Source: Lacimicrobium alkaliphilum
GTDB lineage: Bacteria > Pseudomonadota > Gammaproteobacteria > Enterobacterales > Alteromonadaceae
Assembly: GCF_002591895.1 (NCBI RefSeq)
Contig: NZ_NISX01000015.1
Location: forward strand, 1-64,000
Length of the DNA stretch: 64,000 nt
Direction: 5' to 3'
Each line of letters opens with the position of its first letter. The first letter of the stretch is position 1. The position numbers were made by a program, and so were the translations under genes. This document shows positions 54,850-63,987 of the stretch, piece after piece. Below the pieces are notes generated by a model. It was not told the origin of the DNA and made no database searches. It saw nothing but the letters and a program-made list of their open reading frames with translations.

Positions 54850-56076
54850 ATGATCAAACACTTTTATTCATCCAGAGCCTTTTCACTACCAAAATACTTC
54901 TTCAGTAAGCACCTCGACCAGCTAAAAACGTTGAATGAAGTGGAACGGCTTGACGGGCTTTTTGATCACAACCGTTATCTGAAACGAAATCGTATATTCA
55001 CCTTTTCGTTAGGCACAATCGCCCTGGAGTTCGGTGAAACCTCCGTCGATGTGGCCTATCAGGTGATGATACATTCTTCTGACAATCTGGTGATCATCGC
55101 CCAATGCGCAGCAAAAGACCCCTTAACCGGGAAAGATATTGAGAAAATCAGAACAAACTGGATCCCCAGAGAAGAGATTTTCTCTTTAAAGGGGAAAGGC
55201 ATCAATATCCGCCACGTTTTAAATCTGGGCTTTTTTCTTTTCTTTGCAAAAGTAAAAGAACAAGAGGTGTCAGTTGACGACTTCTTTGAATTGAAAGAGC
55301 TTGATTCCGGTAAATATAATGATCCGGATATTGGAACAGTAGAGAAGGTTTACAGTCATTTTAAATTATCTAAAGACTACTTCTTTATTCCTTCCATGTA
55401 TGGAACAACATTTTTGCTCGAAGATGAGGATTGGCGCTCGCTGGCTAGCTCACAGGGGCAACGGTTAAGTTGTGGTATCAAGGTCGAAGTGCATCGCAAT
55501 TATGCTTACTTTATCACGCATGCACAGAGTCAGGACTATTGCTATCAGTTAGCCTTCTTTAATCTGCTTAAGCATTTAAAAAACAGAATTGGCAGTGAAA
55601 TATCTCTGATGCTTGATGACATCGGCTCCGCGTCCAAAAGTGACTACCCCGGGTTGCTGGATAAAAGCACCACGTTGCAAAGAGAATTGACGGTGAATTA
55701 TGATGAATTCAATAACATGAATATCTGGCATAACGAGAGCATTCTGGAGTTCTCCTGGCATATCAGATCGTCTGGTGGATGGGGGCTGGAACGGGAGTTT
55801 GAAGAAACGCACAACAAGCTGAGAGATTTCGTAGATCTGACAACCGAAATGTCGAAAGGAAAGTTTCAGTCCTTTATGGACACCATCTCTTTGCTGGTTG
55901 GTGTACTCGGGGTTTTTGCGTTTTTCGATTTAGTGCAGATATTAAATGATGAACCTTACAAGCATATTCATTGGGTGATTTCATTCTCTGTAATTATTGT
56001 ATTACTACCTTTGTTTCTGATATTTCTGGCTAAAAAGTCTAAATCTTTTATGCGCTTTATTAACCGCTTCCTATAG
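54850..56076 (+). CDS. hypothetical protein with C-terminal two-helix membrane anchor
   Basis: I do not recognise this 408-residue protein. About 340 residues are soluble. The end has two membrane helices (about 345-365, MDTISLLVGVLGVFAFFDLVQ; and 375-397, WVISFSVIIVLLPLFLIFLA) and a basic tail, preceded by a long helix (FEETHNKLRDFVDLTTEMSK). This resembles the topology of CorA-type proteins, but the GMN motif is absent. It has a weak ribosome-binding site. It lies downstream of the paralogue/nuclease-fold genes on the same strand. Confidence 0.65.
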   Translation: MIKHFYSSRAFSLPKYFFSKHLDQLKTLNEVERLDGLFDHNRYLKRNRIFTFSLGTIALEFGETSVDVAYQVMIHSSDNLVIIAQCAAKDPLTGKDIEKIRTNWIPREEIFSLKGKGINIRHVLNLGFFLFFAKVKEQEVSVDDFFELKELDSGKYNDPDIGTVEKVYSHFKLSKDYFFIPSMYGTTFLLEDEDWRSLASSQGQRLSCGIKVEVHRNYAYFITHAQSQDYCYQLAFFNLLKHLKNRIGSEISLMLDDIGSASKSDYPGLLDKSTTLQRELTVNYDEFNNMNIWHNESILEFSWHIRSSGGWGLEREFEETHNKLRDFVDLTTEMSKGKFQSFMDTISLLVGVLGVFAFFDLVQILNDEPYKHIHWVISFSVIIVLLPLFLIFLAKKSKSFMRFINRFL

Positions 56077-56105
56077 CAGGACTGGTGTTGTTAAAGCGCT
56101 ATTTT

Positions 56106-56312
56106 TCAGCTTGGAATCAGCCACTTAACGAATATAATCAGGCTGATCACAAACAGGGCGACGAAAACTACGCCCACGATCAGAAAGGGTAAAATGGACT
56201 GATGTGAGGAAAAATCTGCCTGGCGCTTTTTCTCGCTCTGTACGCCAAACATGCTGGCCGCTACGCTTTTTATCACTTCCCACCAGGACATTTTGCTATT
56301 GGCTTCAGACAT
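56106..56312 (-). CDS. DUF2970 small membrane protein
   Basis: The 68-residue protein has the DUF2970 pattern: SWWEVIKSVAASMFGVQSEKKRQADFSSH followed by one membrane helix (LPFLIVGVVFVALFVISLIIFV). The family is common in gammaproteobacteria and uncharacterised. Its ATG overlaps the stop of the upstream gene (TGATG), so the two are translationally coupled. Confidence 0.85.
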   Translation of the reverse strand: MSEANSKMSWWEVIKSVAASMFGVQSEKKRQADFSSHQSILPFLIVGVVFVALFVISLIIFVKWLIPS

Positions 56313-56614
56313 CAGTTGGCCGGGATATGATCGGTGTTGCTGTCAGAGCTTCTGGAAAGCAATTCGAGCAAATCCAGAAAATGGAACTGAATACCTTGCT
56401 GGCTGCCGGAAAGCCATGAAGCCCAGCTAACATCCTGCTGGGCGCCCTTCGCGCAGCGATTCTGCGGATGGCTTACGGGCAGGCTGGTGTCTACCTGGGC
56501 AGTACTGTTCCCACAGTCAATGCCGTACTCACTTTTATCGCAATAGGCGGACCACCCCACAACAAGAGAAAGGGCCAGCGCGATGCCTGCAATCATCCTG
56601 ATTTTACCCGTCAT
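56312..56614 (-). CDS. hypothetical exported protein, 100 aa
   Basis: It has an N-terminal signal or anchor segment (MIAGIALALSLVVGWSAYC). The mature part has three further cysteines (DCGNS..., NRCAKG and one near the signal) and many Ser and Gln, suggesting a periplasmic protein with a disulfide. I do not recognise the family. It is coupled to the DUF2970 gene by a TGATG overlap. Confidence 0.6.
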   Translation of the reverse strand: MTGKIRMIAGIALALSLVVGWSAYCDKSEYGIDCGNSTAQVDTSLPVSHPQNRCAKGAQQDVSWASWLSGSQQGIQFHFLDLLELLSRSSDSNTDHIPAN

Positions 56615-56711
56615 ATGAACACCAGATAGTTACTAAACCACTGGTATTATACGCAAGATTAATAATTGAACAACGGGGCTGGTCGGTAAAATAGCTGGCT
56701 TTATCGCAAGA

Positions 56712-56785
56712 GTAATACCTATCTGCATAGATAAGCCCTTCTGACTCACTCTGAGAGTGAAATTATCTATTCGGATTGGTATTAC
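56712..56785. repeat. 74-bp inverted-repeat element related to 36029-36294
   Basis: GTAATACCTATCTGCATAGA... (56712-56735) and its imperfect complement (56762-56785) form the ends. The interior TAAGCCCTTCTGACTCACTC closely matches TAAGCCCTTCTGGCTTGCTC of the larger element, and both right ends finish with TTGGTATTA. It looks like a short member of the same family. It lies in the gap before torF. Confidence 0.6.
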
Positions 56786-56861
56786 GGGCCACGCCGAATC
56801 GGTGGCCCGTGAAAGGGTTTGAGCACCAGAGCGGTGATCAAATCATATACTGATATCCGGA

Positions 56862-57539
56862 TCAGAAAGAGGTACCCCAGCTGACAACAAACTTGGTGTC
56901 GTCATCGCCGGATTCTTCCTGCGCTTTTGAAATGCTGAAGGTAAAATCACCCTTGCTTAAATCGGCCTGAACATGGCTGTAATTCCAGTCACCCCAGACA
57001 CTCTCGTCGATATCAAAATCATAGTAGCCGTAGGTCAGGCCCAGTGAGTACTCCTGGGGCAGGTCAAAGCCGTAACTGACATGGTAATAGATGTCGCCCT
57101 GGCCGAACGGTGCGTCATCATCAGCATCGGCATTCAGGGTGTAGGCCAGGCCAAAGCCGAAACCACCGAAGCTACCGTTAGCATAGGCTTCACCAAAGTT
57201 GGATTCGTCGTATTCTTCTTCAGGGTAGGCGTAATATACATAACCTACGTCATAGCCAAAGTCACCGGCCTCACCGGCATAGCCAAAGTACCAGTTTGTT
57301 TCCGCACCATCGCCGTTACCCCAGTCAACGGAGCCAATCCAGGTGCCGGCATAGAGGCCACTCTCATGTTCATAATCCAGGCCACCGGAAACAGAGGGGC
57401 CATCGGCGCTTTGCGTGACACCACGCCACAGGTAGTTGCTGGTTACGCCAATGTTGGCGCTGACTTCGGCGATACTGGCCTGACTGTAAAATACACTGCC
57501 CAGTGCAGCAGCGATCAATGCTTTGTGCATTTGTCTCAT
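56862..57539 (-). CDS. TorF-family putative porin
   Basis: The 225-residue outer-membrane protein has a signal peptide (ALIAAALGSVFYSQASIA) and the TorF/Gcw_chp signature directly after it: VSANIGVTSNYLWRGVTQSADGPSVSGGLDYEHESGLYAGTW. The rest alternates aromatic and acidic beta-strands ending KFVVSWGTSF. Family members are small barrels of unknown substrate. AGGAGACACAAG precedes the start. Downstream, ACGGGCCAC and GTGGCCCGT (56784-56810) form a 9-bp hairpin lacking a T run. Confidence 0.88.
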   Translation of the reverse strand: MRQMHKALIAAALGSVFYSQASIAEVSANIGVTSNYLWRGVTQSADGPSVSGGLDYEHESGLYAGTWIGSVDWGNGDGAETNWYFGYAGEAGDFGYDVGYVYYAYPEEEYDESNFGEAYANGSFGGFGFGLAYTLNADADDDAPFGQGDIYYHVSYGFDLPQEYSLGLTYGYYDFDIDESVWGDWNYSHVQADLSKGDFTFSISKAQEESGDDDTKFVVSWGTSF

Positions 57540-57723
57540 TCTTGTGTCTCCTGATTGTAATAATGTGCACTAAGGCTGGAGCAAAGTTGGTGCCGCCTTG
57601 CCATCTTTTTATCCCTTACGAATTAACCTCGCTTAACTTATTGATATTTATAGGTTAAATGTGGTCATTCTAAAGGTAAACCAGTGAGGAAGTGGCAGCG
57701 GCGCTGTGTTGTCAGATGGCCGT

Positions 57724-57760
57724 TGCACCATCATGGAGCGTGAGGGCGGCTGATGGTGCA
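57724..57760. promoter_or_regulatory. hairpin TGCACCATCA...TGATGGTGCA before rpe
   Basis: A 10-bp perfect inverted repeat with a 17-base loop lies 71-107 bases upstream of rpe in the 291-base gap to torF. The gap holds no gene. It may be a 5'-UTR structure or an operator. Confidence 0.35.
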
Positions 57761-57830
57761 GTGCTGAGCCTTTTCTGTAACAGGTAAATTGGGTAGAGTA
57801 ACAGCCCATTGCCAACAGATTAGATATGTC

Positions 57831-58499
57831 ATGCAGCCACATCTTATTGCGCCCTCGATTTTATCTGCTGATTTTGCCCGTCTGGGTGAAGAAGTGGACG
57901 CCGTGCTGGATGCCGGTGCCGATATTATTCACTTCGACGTGATGGATAATCACTACGTGCCTAATCTTACCTTCGGGCCGATGATCTGCAGTGCACTGAG
58001 AAAACATGGTGTAAAGGCGGATATTGATGTGCACCTGATGGTAAAGCCCGTAGACAGCATGATAGAGATGTTTGCCGAGGCCGGCGCCAGCATGATCAGT
58101 TTTCATCCGGAAGCCTCCGAGCACATCGATCGCAGCGTACAACTGATTAAACAGGCCGGTTGTCAGGCTGGTCTGGCATTAAATCCCGCAACGCCACTGC
58201 ATTATCTGGATCATATGCTGGATAAGCTGGATTATGTGCTGCTGATGTCGGTAAACCCGGGTTTTGGTGGCCAGAGCTTTATTCCCTCCACGCTGGAAAA
58301 GGTGGCCCAGGTGAAAAAGCGTATTGCCGCCAGTGGCAGAAATATTCGTATCGAAATTGACGGCGGCGTAAAAGTCGATAATATTCGCGCCATCGCTGAG
58401 GCTGGCGTCGATATCTTTGTGGCCGGCTCGGCAATATTTAACCAACCGGATTATGCCAAAGTGATTGCTCAGATGCGCGAGCAACTGGCCGGACTCTGA
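57831..58499 (+). CDS. rpe: ribulose-phosphate 3-epimerase
   Basis: From ATG 57831 the product is 222 residues, starting [21 protein letters not shown], aligned with E. coli Rpe. The pentose-phosphate enzyme is a TIM barrel with [17 protein letters not shown] (catalytic Asp, metal His), [17 protein letters not shown] and EIDGGV. The upstream 14 codons of the frame lack homology. Together with trpS it resumes the E. coli dam-rpe-gph-trpS order, without gph. Confidence 0.95.
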   Translation: MQPHLIAPSILSADFARLGEEVDAVLDAGADIIHFDVMDNHYVPNLTFGPMICSALRKHGVKADIDVHLMVKPVDSMIEMFAEAGASMISFHPEASEHIDRSVQLIKQAGCQAGLALNPATPLHYLDHMLDKLDYVLLMSVNPGFGGQSFIPSTLEKVAQVKKRIAASGRNIRIEIDGGVKVDNIRAIAEAGVDIFVAGSAIFNQPDYAKVIAQMREQLAGL

Positions 58500-58532
58500 G
58501 CTCCAGAATTGTATTTAAAGGATCACCTTAAA

Positions 58533-59537
58533 ATGAGTAAACCCATTGTATTAAGCGGCTGTCAGCCATCGGGACAACTGACCATAGGTAACTATATGGG
58601 GGCGCTGAAACAATGGGTGGCCATGCAGCAGGATTATGACTGCCTGTATATGCTGGTGGATCTGCATGCCATTACCGTGCGTCAGGAAGCTAAGGCTTTG
58701 CATGAGGCGACTCTGGATGGTCTTGCCCTGTATCTGGCCTGCGGCATTGACCCTCAGCAGAGCACCCTGTTTATTCAGTCGCAGGTGCCTGAGCATGCGC
58801 AACTGGCCTGGGTACTGAATTGCTATACCCAGATGGGTGAGCTGAACCGTATGACCCAGTTTAAAGACAAATCCGCCCGCAATATCAACAATATTAACGC
58901 CGGGTTATATACCTACCCGATTCTGATGGCCGCCGATATTCTGATTTATCAGGCCAATCAGGTGCCGGTGGGCGATGATCAGAAACAGCATCTGGAATTA
59001 GCCCGGGATGTAGCGACCCGCTTTAACAATATTTATGGTGAAACCTTTCAGATCCCTGAGCCCTATATCCCTGAATTTGGTGCGCGGATCATGAGCCTGC
59101 AGGATCCGGCAAAGAAAATGTCCAAGTCTGATGACAATCCCAACAACTTTGTGGGCTTGCTGGAAGAGCCAAAGAAGATTGCTAAGAAGATTAAAAAAGC
59201 GGTTACGGACTCCGATGAACAGGCCCGGATTTATTTCGACCCGCAGGAAAAGGCCGGTGTATCCAATCTGCTGACGCTGCTCAGTGGCGCTACCGGTAAA
59301 TCCATAAATGACCTGGTGCCAGACTATGAAGGCAAGATGTACGGCCATCTGAAAACCGATGTGGCCGATGCCGTGGTGGCGCTGTTGGAACCGATCCAGA
59401 CCCGCTTTCACGAGCTGCGTAATGATCGCAGTGAGCTGGATCGTGTTATGAAAGAAGGTGCAGATAAGGCCAGTGAGCGCGCCGCCGTAACCCTGAAAAA
59501 AGTCTACGAGGCGGTGGGCTTTATTCCCCACCCTTAA
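58533..59537 (+). CDS. trpS: tryptophanyl-tRNA synthetase
   Basis: From ATG 58533 (AAAGGATCACC upstream) the product is 334 residues, the length of E. coli TrpS. It is a class I synthetase with the HIGH-like motif [19 protein letters not shown] and KMSKS in [24 protein letters not shown] and MAADILIYQ are the usual Trp/ATP-site blocks. Followed by a 415-base gene-free gap. Confidence 0.97.
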   Translation: MSKPIVLSGCQPSGQLTIGNYMGALKQWVAMQQDYDCLYMLVDLHAITVRQEAKALHEATLDGLALYLACGIDPQQSTLFIQSQVPEHAQLAWVLNCYTQMGELNRMTQFKDKSARNINNINAGLYTYPILMAADILIYQANQVPVGDDQKQHLELARDVATRFNNIYGETFQIPEPYIPEFGARIMSLQDPAKKMSKSDDNPNNFVGLLEEPKKIAKKIKKAVTDSDEQARIYFDPQEKAGVSNLLTLLSGATGKSINDLVPDYEGKMYGHLKTDVADAVVALLEPIQTRFHELRNDRSELDRVMKEGADKASERAAVTLKKVYEAVGFIPHP

Positions 59538-59952
59538 CAGGAGCCTTTCAGACCTCACTGGTGTTCGTATTTAAGCGCTATCATGCTTTTCTAAAGTGGC
59601 TCCAGTGTGGTTTTCCACAGTCCAGACTGCTTCGCCTGAAGTTGTATCTCTTTAGCATAAATTCTCATCTGTTTAAAAGGGGGCCGCCAGCGCTTGCTGT
59701 CCTGAAAGGCTGTATCGTATTTAGACTGTAAAAATACTGATGTTTTATTTGTAATTACGGTTAATCTGCTATTAAGTGAATAGAACACCAATTCGCATCA
59801 TTTCATCAGGATTCACACAAGTAGAAATGACAGATGAGTCTGAACACTTACTTTTGCTGGTAAAGGTTTGTCCTGCTCGCGCTTGACTCAACAGCATTGG
59901 TTTCTGTGCTTTATGCCTTTCAGGTATCTCTGTTTGTAAATTAGGAGGAGTA
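59538..59952. other. gene-free gap before the signalling cluster
   Basis: No convincing gene is visible. A 66-codon minus-strand frame (59591-59791) lacks a ribosome-binding site and family features. The end holds a strong Shine-Dalgarno (AGGAGGAG, 59942-59949) for the response regulator. Confidence 0.5.
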
Positions 59953-60342
59953 ATGTCTGATCTTAGAAAAGTCCTGTACGTTGAAGACGATCCTGACATT
60001 CGCGAGATTGCTGAGCTTGCTCTGGAGGATGTGGGGGGGCTGATACTTAATTCGTGCGCCTCCGGGGAACTGGCTATACAACAGCTTGAAGTGTTTAAAC
60101 CACAGGTGATTCTGCTGGACGTTATGATGCCTGGAATGGACGGCCCTGAAACATTATCAGCAATGAGAGATATGGGGGTGATAACCGACACTGTGCTGGT
60201 TATCTTTATGACCGCTAAAGTTCACCCTGACGAGTTGCAGCGCTATAAAAATTTGGGTGTTGAACAGGTGATTTCAAAACCCTTCGACCCTATGACCCTG
60301 GCGGATGAAGTACGCGCTTTGTGGGATACGTTCAATGCCTGA
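59953..60342 (+). CDS. CheY-like single-domain response regulator
   Basis: The 129-residue receiver domain has the acidic pocket EDD (11-13), phospho-acceptor Asp56 in ILLDVMMPGMDGP, Thr87 and Lys109 in ISKPFDP. No output domain. It has a strong ribosome-binding site. It is the first gene of a signalling operon and overlaps the next gene by 8 bases, so it probably exchanges phosphate with the Hpt protein that follows. Confidence 0.92.
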   Translation: MSDLRKVLYVEDDPDIREIAELALEDVGGLILNSCASGELAIQQLEVFKPQVILLDVMMPGMDGPETLSAMRDMGVITDTVLVIFMTAKVHPDELQRYKNLGVEQVISKPFDPMTLADEVRALWDTFNA

Positions 60343-61030
60343 TTCAACCAACTCCCCTCAGCCCGGCAATCGTCTGGAACAATTAAAAGAAGCTTATAAA
60401 AAGCGTTTGACATTGGAATTTGCCAGGCTGCGTGAAATAGAGTCACATCTTTTGCAAGACAACACTCGTCAGGAATCGCTGGATGCACTGCATTCTGCTT
60501 TGCATACTATAGCTGGTGCGGCTGGCACCTTTGGTTTTCATACACTTGGCGAGGCTGCACGTGAATTTGAACAACGGGTTGCAAAGCAATTATCTCAGAC
60601 TGAAAGCCTGGGTACGCTACCGGGAGGTTGGCTGAACAAGTTGCAAATCGCTCTTGATGCTGACAACAGTAAAGTAAAACACAGTCTGGAAACAACGCAG
60701 CAAAGAGGCATTGAGGGCGGCCCAACCATTTGGCTGGTGGAGCGCGACAATATGTTGGCTAATTATGCAAAAAATCAGCTCACCAGTTTTGGTTTTCAGG
60801 TTCATTGCCTGAGTGATGCCAATGAGCTGGAGAAATGCCGCTCACACCCACCGGATCTGCTGCTTATTGATCATCATGCAATTGGAGCAGCGGATTTTGG
60901 CGCCGATTTGGCTGTCTTTTGGAAGGCAATTTTAAGTAATTATGATTGCCCCGTGTTTTTCACTGGTGCTGAAGAAAGCTTCAATGCACGACTTCAGGCG
61001 CTGCGGGCTGGGGGCAGGGGTATTTTGTGA
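60335..61030 (+). CDS. Hpt-REC protein, C-terminally cut by a frameshift
   Basis: From ATG 60335 the product is about 231 residues. An Hpt domain (about 10-120) has phospho-His57 in LHTIAGAAGTFG (the usual HxxKG has Ala instead of Lys). A degenerate receiver domain (about 128-231, TIWLVERDN, with LLLIDHHAI at the phospho site) follows. The reading frame ends in RAGGRGIL just before the conserved receiver KP motif. That motif (VKPLDMIKL) is found in the next frame at 61027, so this gene and the following one look like a single Hpt-REC-REC-GGDEF gene broken at GGGGCAGGGG (61011-61020). Confidence 0.8.
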   Translation: MPDSTNSPQPGNRLEQLKEAYKKRLTLEFARLREIESHLLQDNTRQESLDALHSALHTIAGAAGTFGFHTLGEAAREFEQRVAKQLSQTESLGTLPGGWLNKLQIALDADNSKVKHSLETTQQRGIEGGPTIWLVERDNMLANYAKNQLTSFGFQVHCLSDANELEKCRSHPPDLLLIDHHAIGAADFGADLAVFWKAILSNYDCPVFFTGAEESFNARLQALRAGGRGIL

Positions 61031-61977
61031 AACCTCTGGACATGATAAAGCTGGCCTCGAAAACCACGCTTATTCTCGGGTGTGAGAACACCCAGCCAGA
61101 GCGGGTGATGATTATTGAGGATGACAAAGCGCTGGCTGCCCACTGCCAGACTGTTCTTGAAACAGCTGGAATGAAAGTCGCTACACTGGATAAACCGGAA
61201 CACTTATTTGAAAGCATCAGCGAGTTCAATCCTGAACTGGTACTGATGGATCTCTGTTTGCCCAATGTCACAGGAGCCGAGCTGGCGGCGCTTCTCACCC
61301 AAACGGAACGCTGGGCTCAACTACCGGTGATTTACCTCTCCGGTGAGTCCAGTTCAGCTCTTCGTAATCAGGCGTTGTTAAGGGGGGGCGATGCTTTTTT
61401 GGAGAAGCCCGTTGATAAGAAACTGCTGGTTAGCCTTTGTCAGGCCAGAATACGCAGGCTGCGGGAGCTAGACCGCACCCGAAACCTGGATAGTCTCACC
61501 GGCTTGCTGAAGCACGGCAGTATCAAGGAGGCTTTGCAGATGCAATGGCAACTAACGCAGCGTCGTCCACAGATCTTCAGTGTTGTTATGCTGGATATTG
61601 ACCACTTCAAAGCCGTCAACGATACCTATGGCCATGCGGTCGGCGATCTGGTGATTGCCGCTGTCGGAACCCTGTTGCGGCAGCACTTCAGAACAACCGA
61701 CACACTCGGTCGTTATGGTGGTGAGGAATTTACCCTGGTGTTGCCGGATTGCGACGTAAGCCAGGCCGAACAGCAGGTAAACCGTCTGCGCGAAGACTTT
61801 GGTGCGATCAAGTTCAGGGCAGACAGCAAAGCATTCTCATGCACTATTTCAGCCGGTGTAGCCGATAATAAGCAGTTTCTGACAGACAGCGCGGACGAGC
61901 TGCTGAACCGCGCTGACAAAGCCTTATATGACGCCAAAGATGGTGGGCGGAATCGCGTGGTTTCAGCCAAACTTTAG
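61027..61977 (+). CDS. REC-GGDEF diguanylate cyclase (3' part of a split gene)
   Basis: The 316-residue frame starts at GTG 61027 with KPLDMIKLASK, the end of the preceding receiver domain. A complete receiver domain (about 26-145; EDD at 31-33, Asp75 in LVLMDLCLPN, KP in FLEKPVDKK) and a GGDEF domain (about 150-312) follow. The active site is GGEEF (231-235), and an RxxD inhibitory site (Arg222-Asp225) sits five residues before it, so c-di-GMP synthesis with product inhibition is expected. If the upstream frameshift is real, expression depends on internal GTG initiation or -1 slippage. Confidence 0.9.
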   Translation: MKPLDMIKLASKTTLILGCENTQPERVMIIEDDKALAAHCQTVLETAGMKVATLDKPEHLFESISEFNPELVLMDLCLPNVTGAELAALLTQTERWAQLPVIYLSGESSSALRNQALLRGGDAFLEKPVDKKLLVSLCQARIRRLRELDRTRNLDSLTGLLKHGSIKEALQMQWQLTQRRPQIFSVVMLDIDHFKAVNDTYGHAVGDLVIAAVGTLLRQHFRTTDTLGRYGGEEFTLVLPDCDVSQAEQQVNRLREDFGAIKFRADSKAFSCTISAGVADNKQFLTDSADELLNRADKALYDAKDGGRNRVVSAKL

Positions 61978-62010
61978 TAGCGCTTAAACAGATCAGGTCA
62001 AGAGGTTTTT

Positions 62011-63987
62011 ATGAAAACGCCCCCAAGCCCGAAAAACGAAGCGCAGCGGCAACAGACTCTGGATGAAACCGGTTTACTCAACAGCGGTGCCGAGGCACGC
62101 TTTGATCGCATCACCCGTCTCGCCAGTGACCTGTTTTCTGTACCCATTGCGCTGGTATCACTGATTGATCGTGACCGGCAATGGTTCAAATCCCGCCATG
62201 GCCTGGATGCCATACAAACCCCGAGGGACATATCCTTTTGTGGACACGCCATACTCGACAGTGCCCCCCTTATTGTTGAAAACGCGTTGGCGGATGAACG
62301 TTTCTGCGATAACCCCCTGGTGAGTGCTGAACCGGACATCCGTTTTTATGCCGGTGCGCCATTACATGCAGCTAATGGCCATCGTCTGGGAACCTTGTGT
62401 GTGATCGATCGTAAGCCCCGGGCATTTAGTGAAGCTGACGAAGCCAGATTGAAGGATCTGGCAGGGATGGTGGAAGATCTTATCCAGGTTGATACGGCCC
62501 GTCGCAGCGAATACGGTAACCTTGAGACCTCATTGAACAATGTGCAGCGACGCATGCAACTGGTAGTGCAAGGGATGAATTTAGGCACATGGCAGTACAA
62601 TGTGCAGACCGGTGAAACCATCTTTAATGAACGTTGGGCAGGGATGCTGGGTTACACACTGGAAGAATTAGAGCCAATCAGTATTGAAACCTTTAGTGCT
62701 CTCACACATCCAGAGGACAGTGCCCGGGTAGAGGCCGCACTTAAAGAGCATTTTTCAGGAATATCAGAGGTTTACAATATCAGGTTCCGCATGCGTCATA
62801 AGAAAGGGTACTGGAAATGGATTCTTTCTCAGGGACAGGTGCTTGAGTGGTCGCCAGAGGGCGATCCTCTGCTTATGTACGGTGCTCATATGGACATTGA
62901 CAAAGAAGTATCAGCACAGGCGTCACTTAAACAGAGCGAAACAAGGCTGCGTGGGCTGTTCGAATTTTCACCTATAGGCATTGCGCTGAACGATCTGAAT
63001 ACGGGGCAATTTATCGACCTGAATGACGCACTGATTGCGCCTTCCGGCTATACCCGTGAAGAGTTTGTTGAGCTCAACTACTGGGATGTGACACCAAGAG
63101 AATATGAATCCGAAGAGCAGAAAGCCCTGGCCAGCCTGCACAGAACGGGTCGCTACGGGCCATTTGAAAAGGAGTACATCCGTAAGGATGGCAGCCGCTA
63201 CCCTGTGCGCCTGCAAGGCATGTTGAGCCAGGAACAGGACGGTACACAGGTAATCTGGTCACTGGTTGAAGATATCACGGAGCGCAAAAAGCTCGACAAA
63301 ATGAAAGAGGAGTTTATTGCGACTGTCAGCCACGAGTTGCGCACTCCACTCACGTCCATTAAAGGCTCGTTAGGATTGCTGGCCGGCGGTGCTGCCGGAG
63401 AGTTGTCTGAGAAAGCGAACAATTTAATACTCAGCGCTCAGCGCAATACCGCACGTCTGATGTTACTGATTAACGACCTGCTGGATATGGAAAAGCTGGT
63501 TGCAGGTAAAATGCCTATCAATCAGCAAAAGCAGCGCCTGGGGCCACTGCTGGATGAGGCCATTGAATCAGTCTCCAACTACAAAAATAATCGTAAAGTG
63601 TTTATTCAAACACCTGAGCACTGGCCTGAGGTCACTGTAAACGTCGATGGGTCACGGCTGATTCAGGCTCTGACTAATCTGCTTTCCAATGCGATTAAAT
63701 TCTCACCGAAGGGTAAGCAGGTAGACGTATCAGCCACATTGCAAAACAATATGATTGAAATCAGTATACGGGATCACGGGCCTGGCGTTGACAAGGCGTT
63801 TCAGAACCGGCTTTTCCAGCGTTTCAGTCAGGCAGACAGTAGCGACAATCGTAAAATGCCGGGCACCGGACTTGGTCTGGCGATAACCCGGGAGATATGC
63901 CAGCAGATGGACAGCGAAGTTGGCTACCGCGATGCCAAGGGCGGCGGTTCGCTATTTTTTATTCAGTTACAGGTTGGTAAGCTATGA
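62011..63987 (+). CDS. hybrid-sensor-type histidine kinase, GAF-PAS-PAS-HisKA-HATPase
   Basis: The 658-residue protein has no membrane segment, so it is cytosolic. A GAF domain (about 25-165; ISFCGHAI, LGTLCVIDRKPRAFS), two PAS domains (about 180-300 with PAC, and 305-425), HisKA with phospho-His441 in VSHELRTPLTSIKGSL, and a HATPase (NLLSNAIKFSP N box, DHGPGVD G1, GTGLGLAI G2) follow. It has no receiver domain, so it likely phosphorylates the separate receiver and Hpt proteins upstream. The stop overlaps the next start (ATGA). Confidence 0.93.
   Translation: MKTPPSPKNEAQRQQTLDETGLLNSGAEARFDRITRLASDLFSVPIALVSLIDRDRQWFKSRHGLDAIQTPRDISFCGHAILDSAPLIVENALADERFCDNPLVSAEPDIRFYAGAPLHAANGHRLGTLCVIDRKPRAFSEADEARLKDLAGMVEDLIQVDTARRSEYGNLETSLNNVQRRMQLVVQGMNLGTWQYNVQTGETIFNERWAGMLGYTLEELEPISIETFSALTHPEDSARVEAALKEHFSGISEVYNIRFRMRHKKGYWKWILSQGQVLEWSPEGDPLLMYGAHMDIDKEVSAQASLKQSETRLRGLFEFSPIGIALNDLNTGQFIDLNDALIAPSGYTREEFVELNYWDVTPREYESEEQKALASLHRTGRYGPFEKEYIRKDGSRYPVRLQGMLSQEQDGTQVIWSLVEDITERKKLDKMKEEFIATVSHELRTPLTSIKGSLGLLAGGAAGELSEKANNLILSAQRNTARLMLLINDLLDMEKLVAGKMPINQQKQRLGPLLDEAIESVSNYKNNRKVFIQTPEHWPEVTVNVDGSRLIQALTNLLSNAIKFSPKGKQVDVSATLQNNMIEISIRDHGPGVDKAFQNRLFQRFSQADSSDNRKMPGTGLGLAITREICQQMDSEVGYRDAKGGGSLFFIQLQVGKL

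Noticed and set aside
54850-56076. CorA magnesium transporter
   Set aside because: Two C-terminal helices fit, but the GMN motif at the end of the first helix is absent and the soluble part is not recognisable as CorA.
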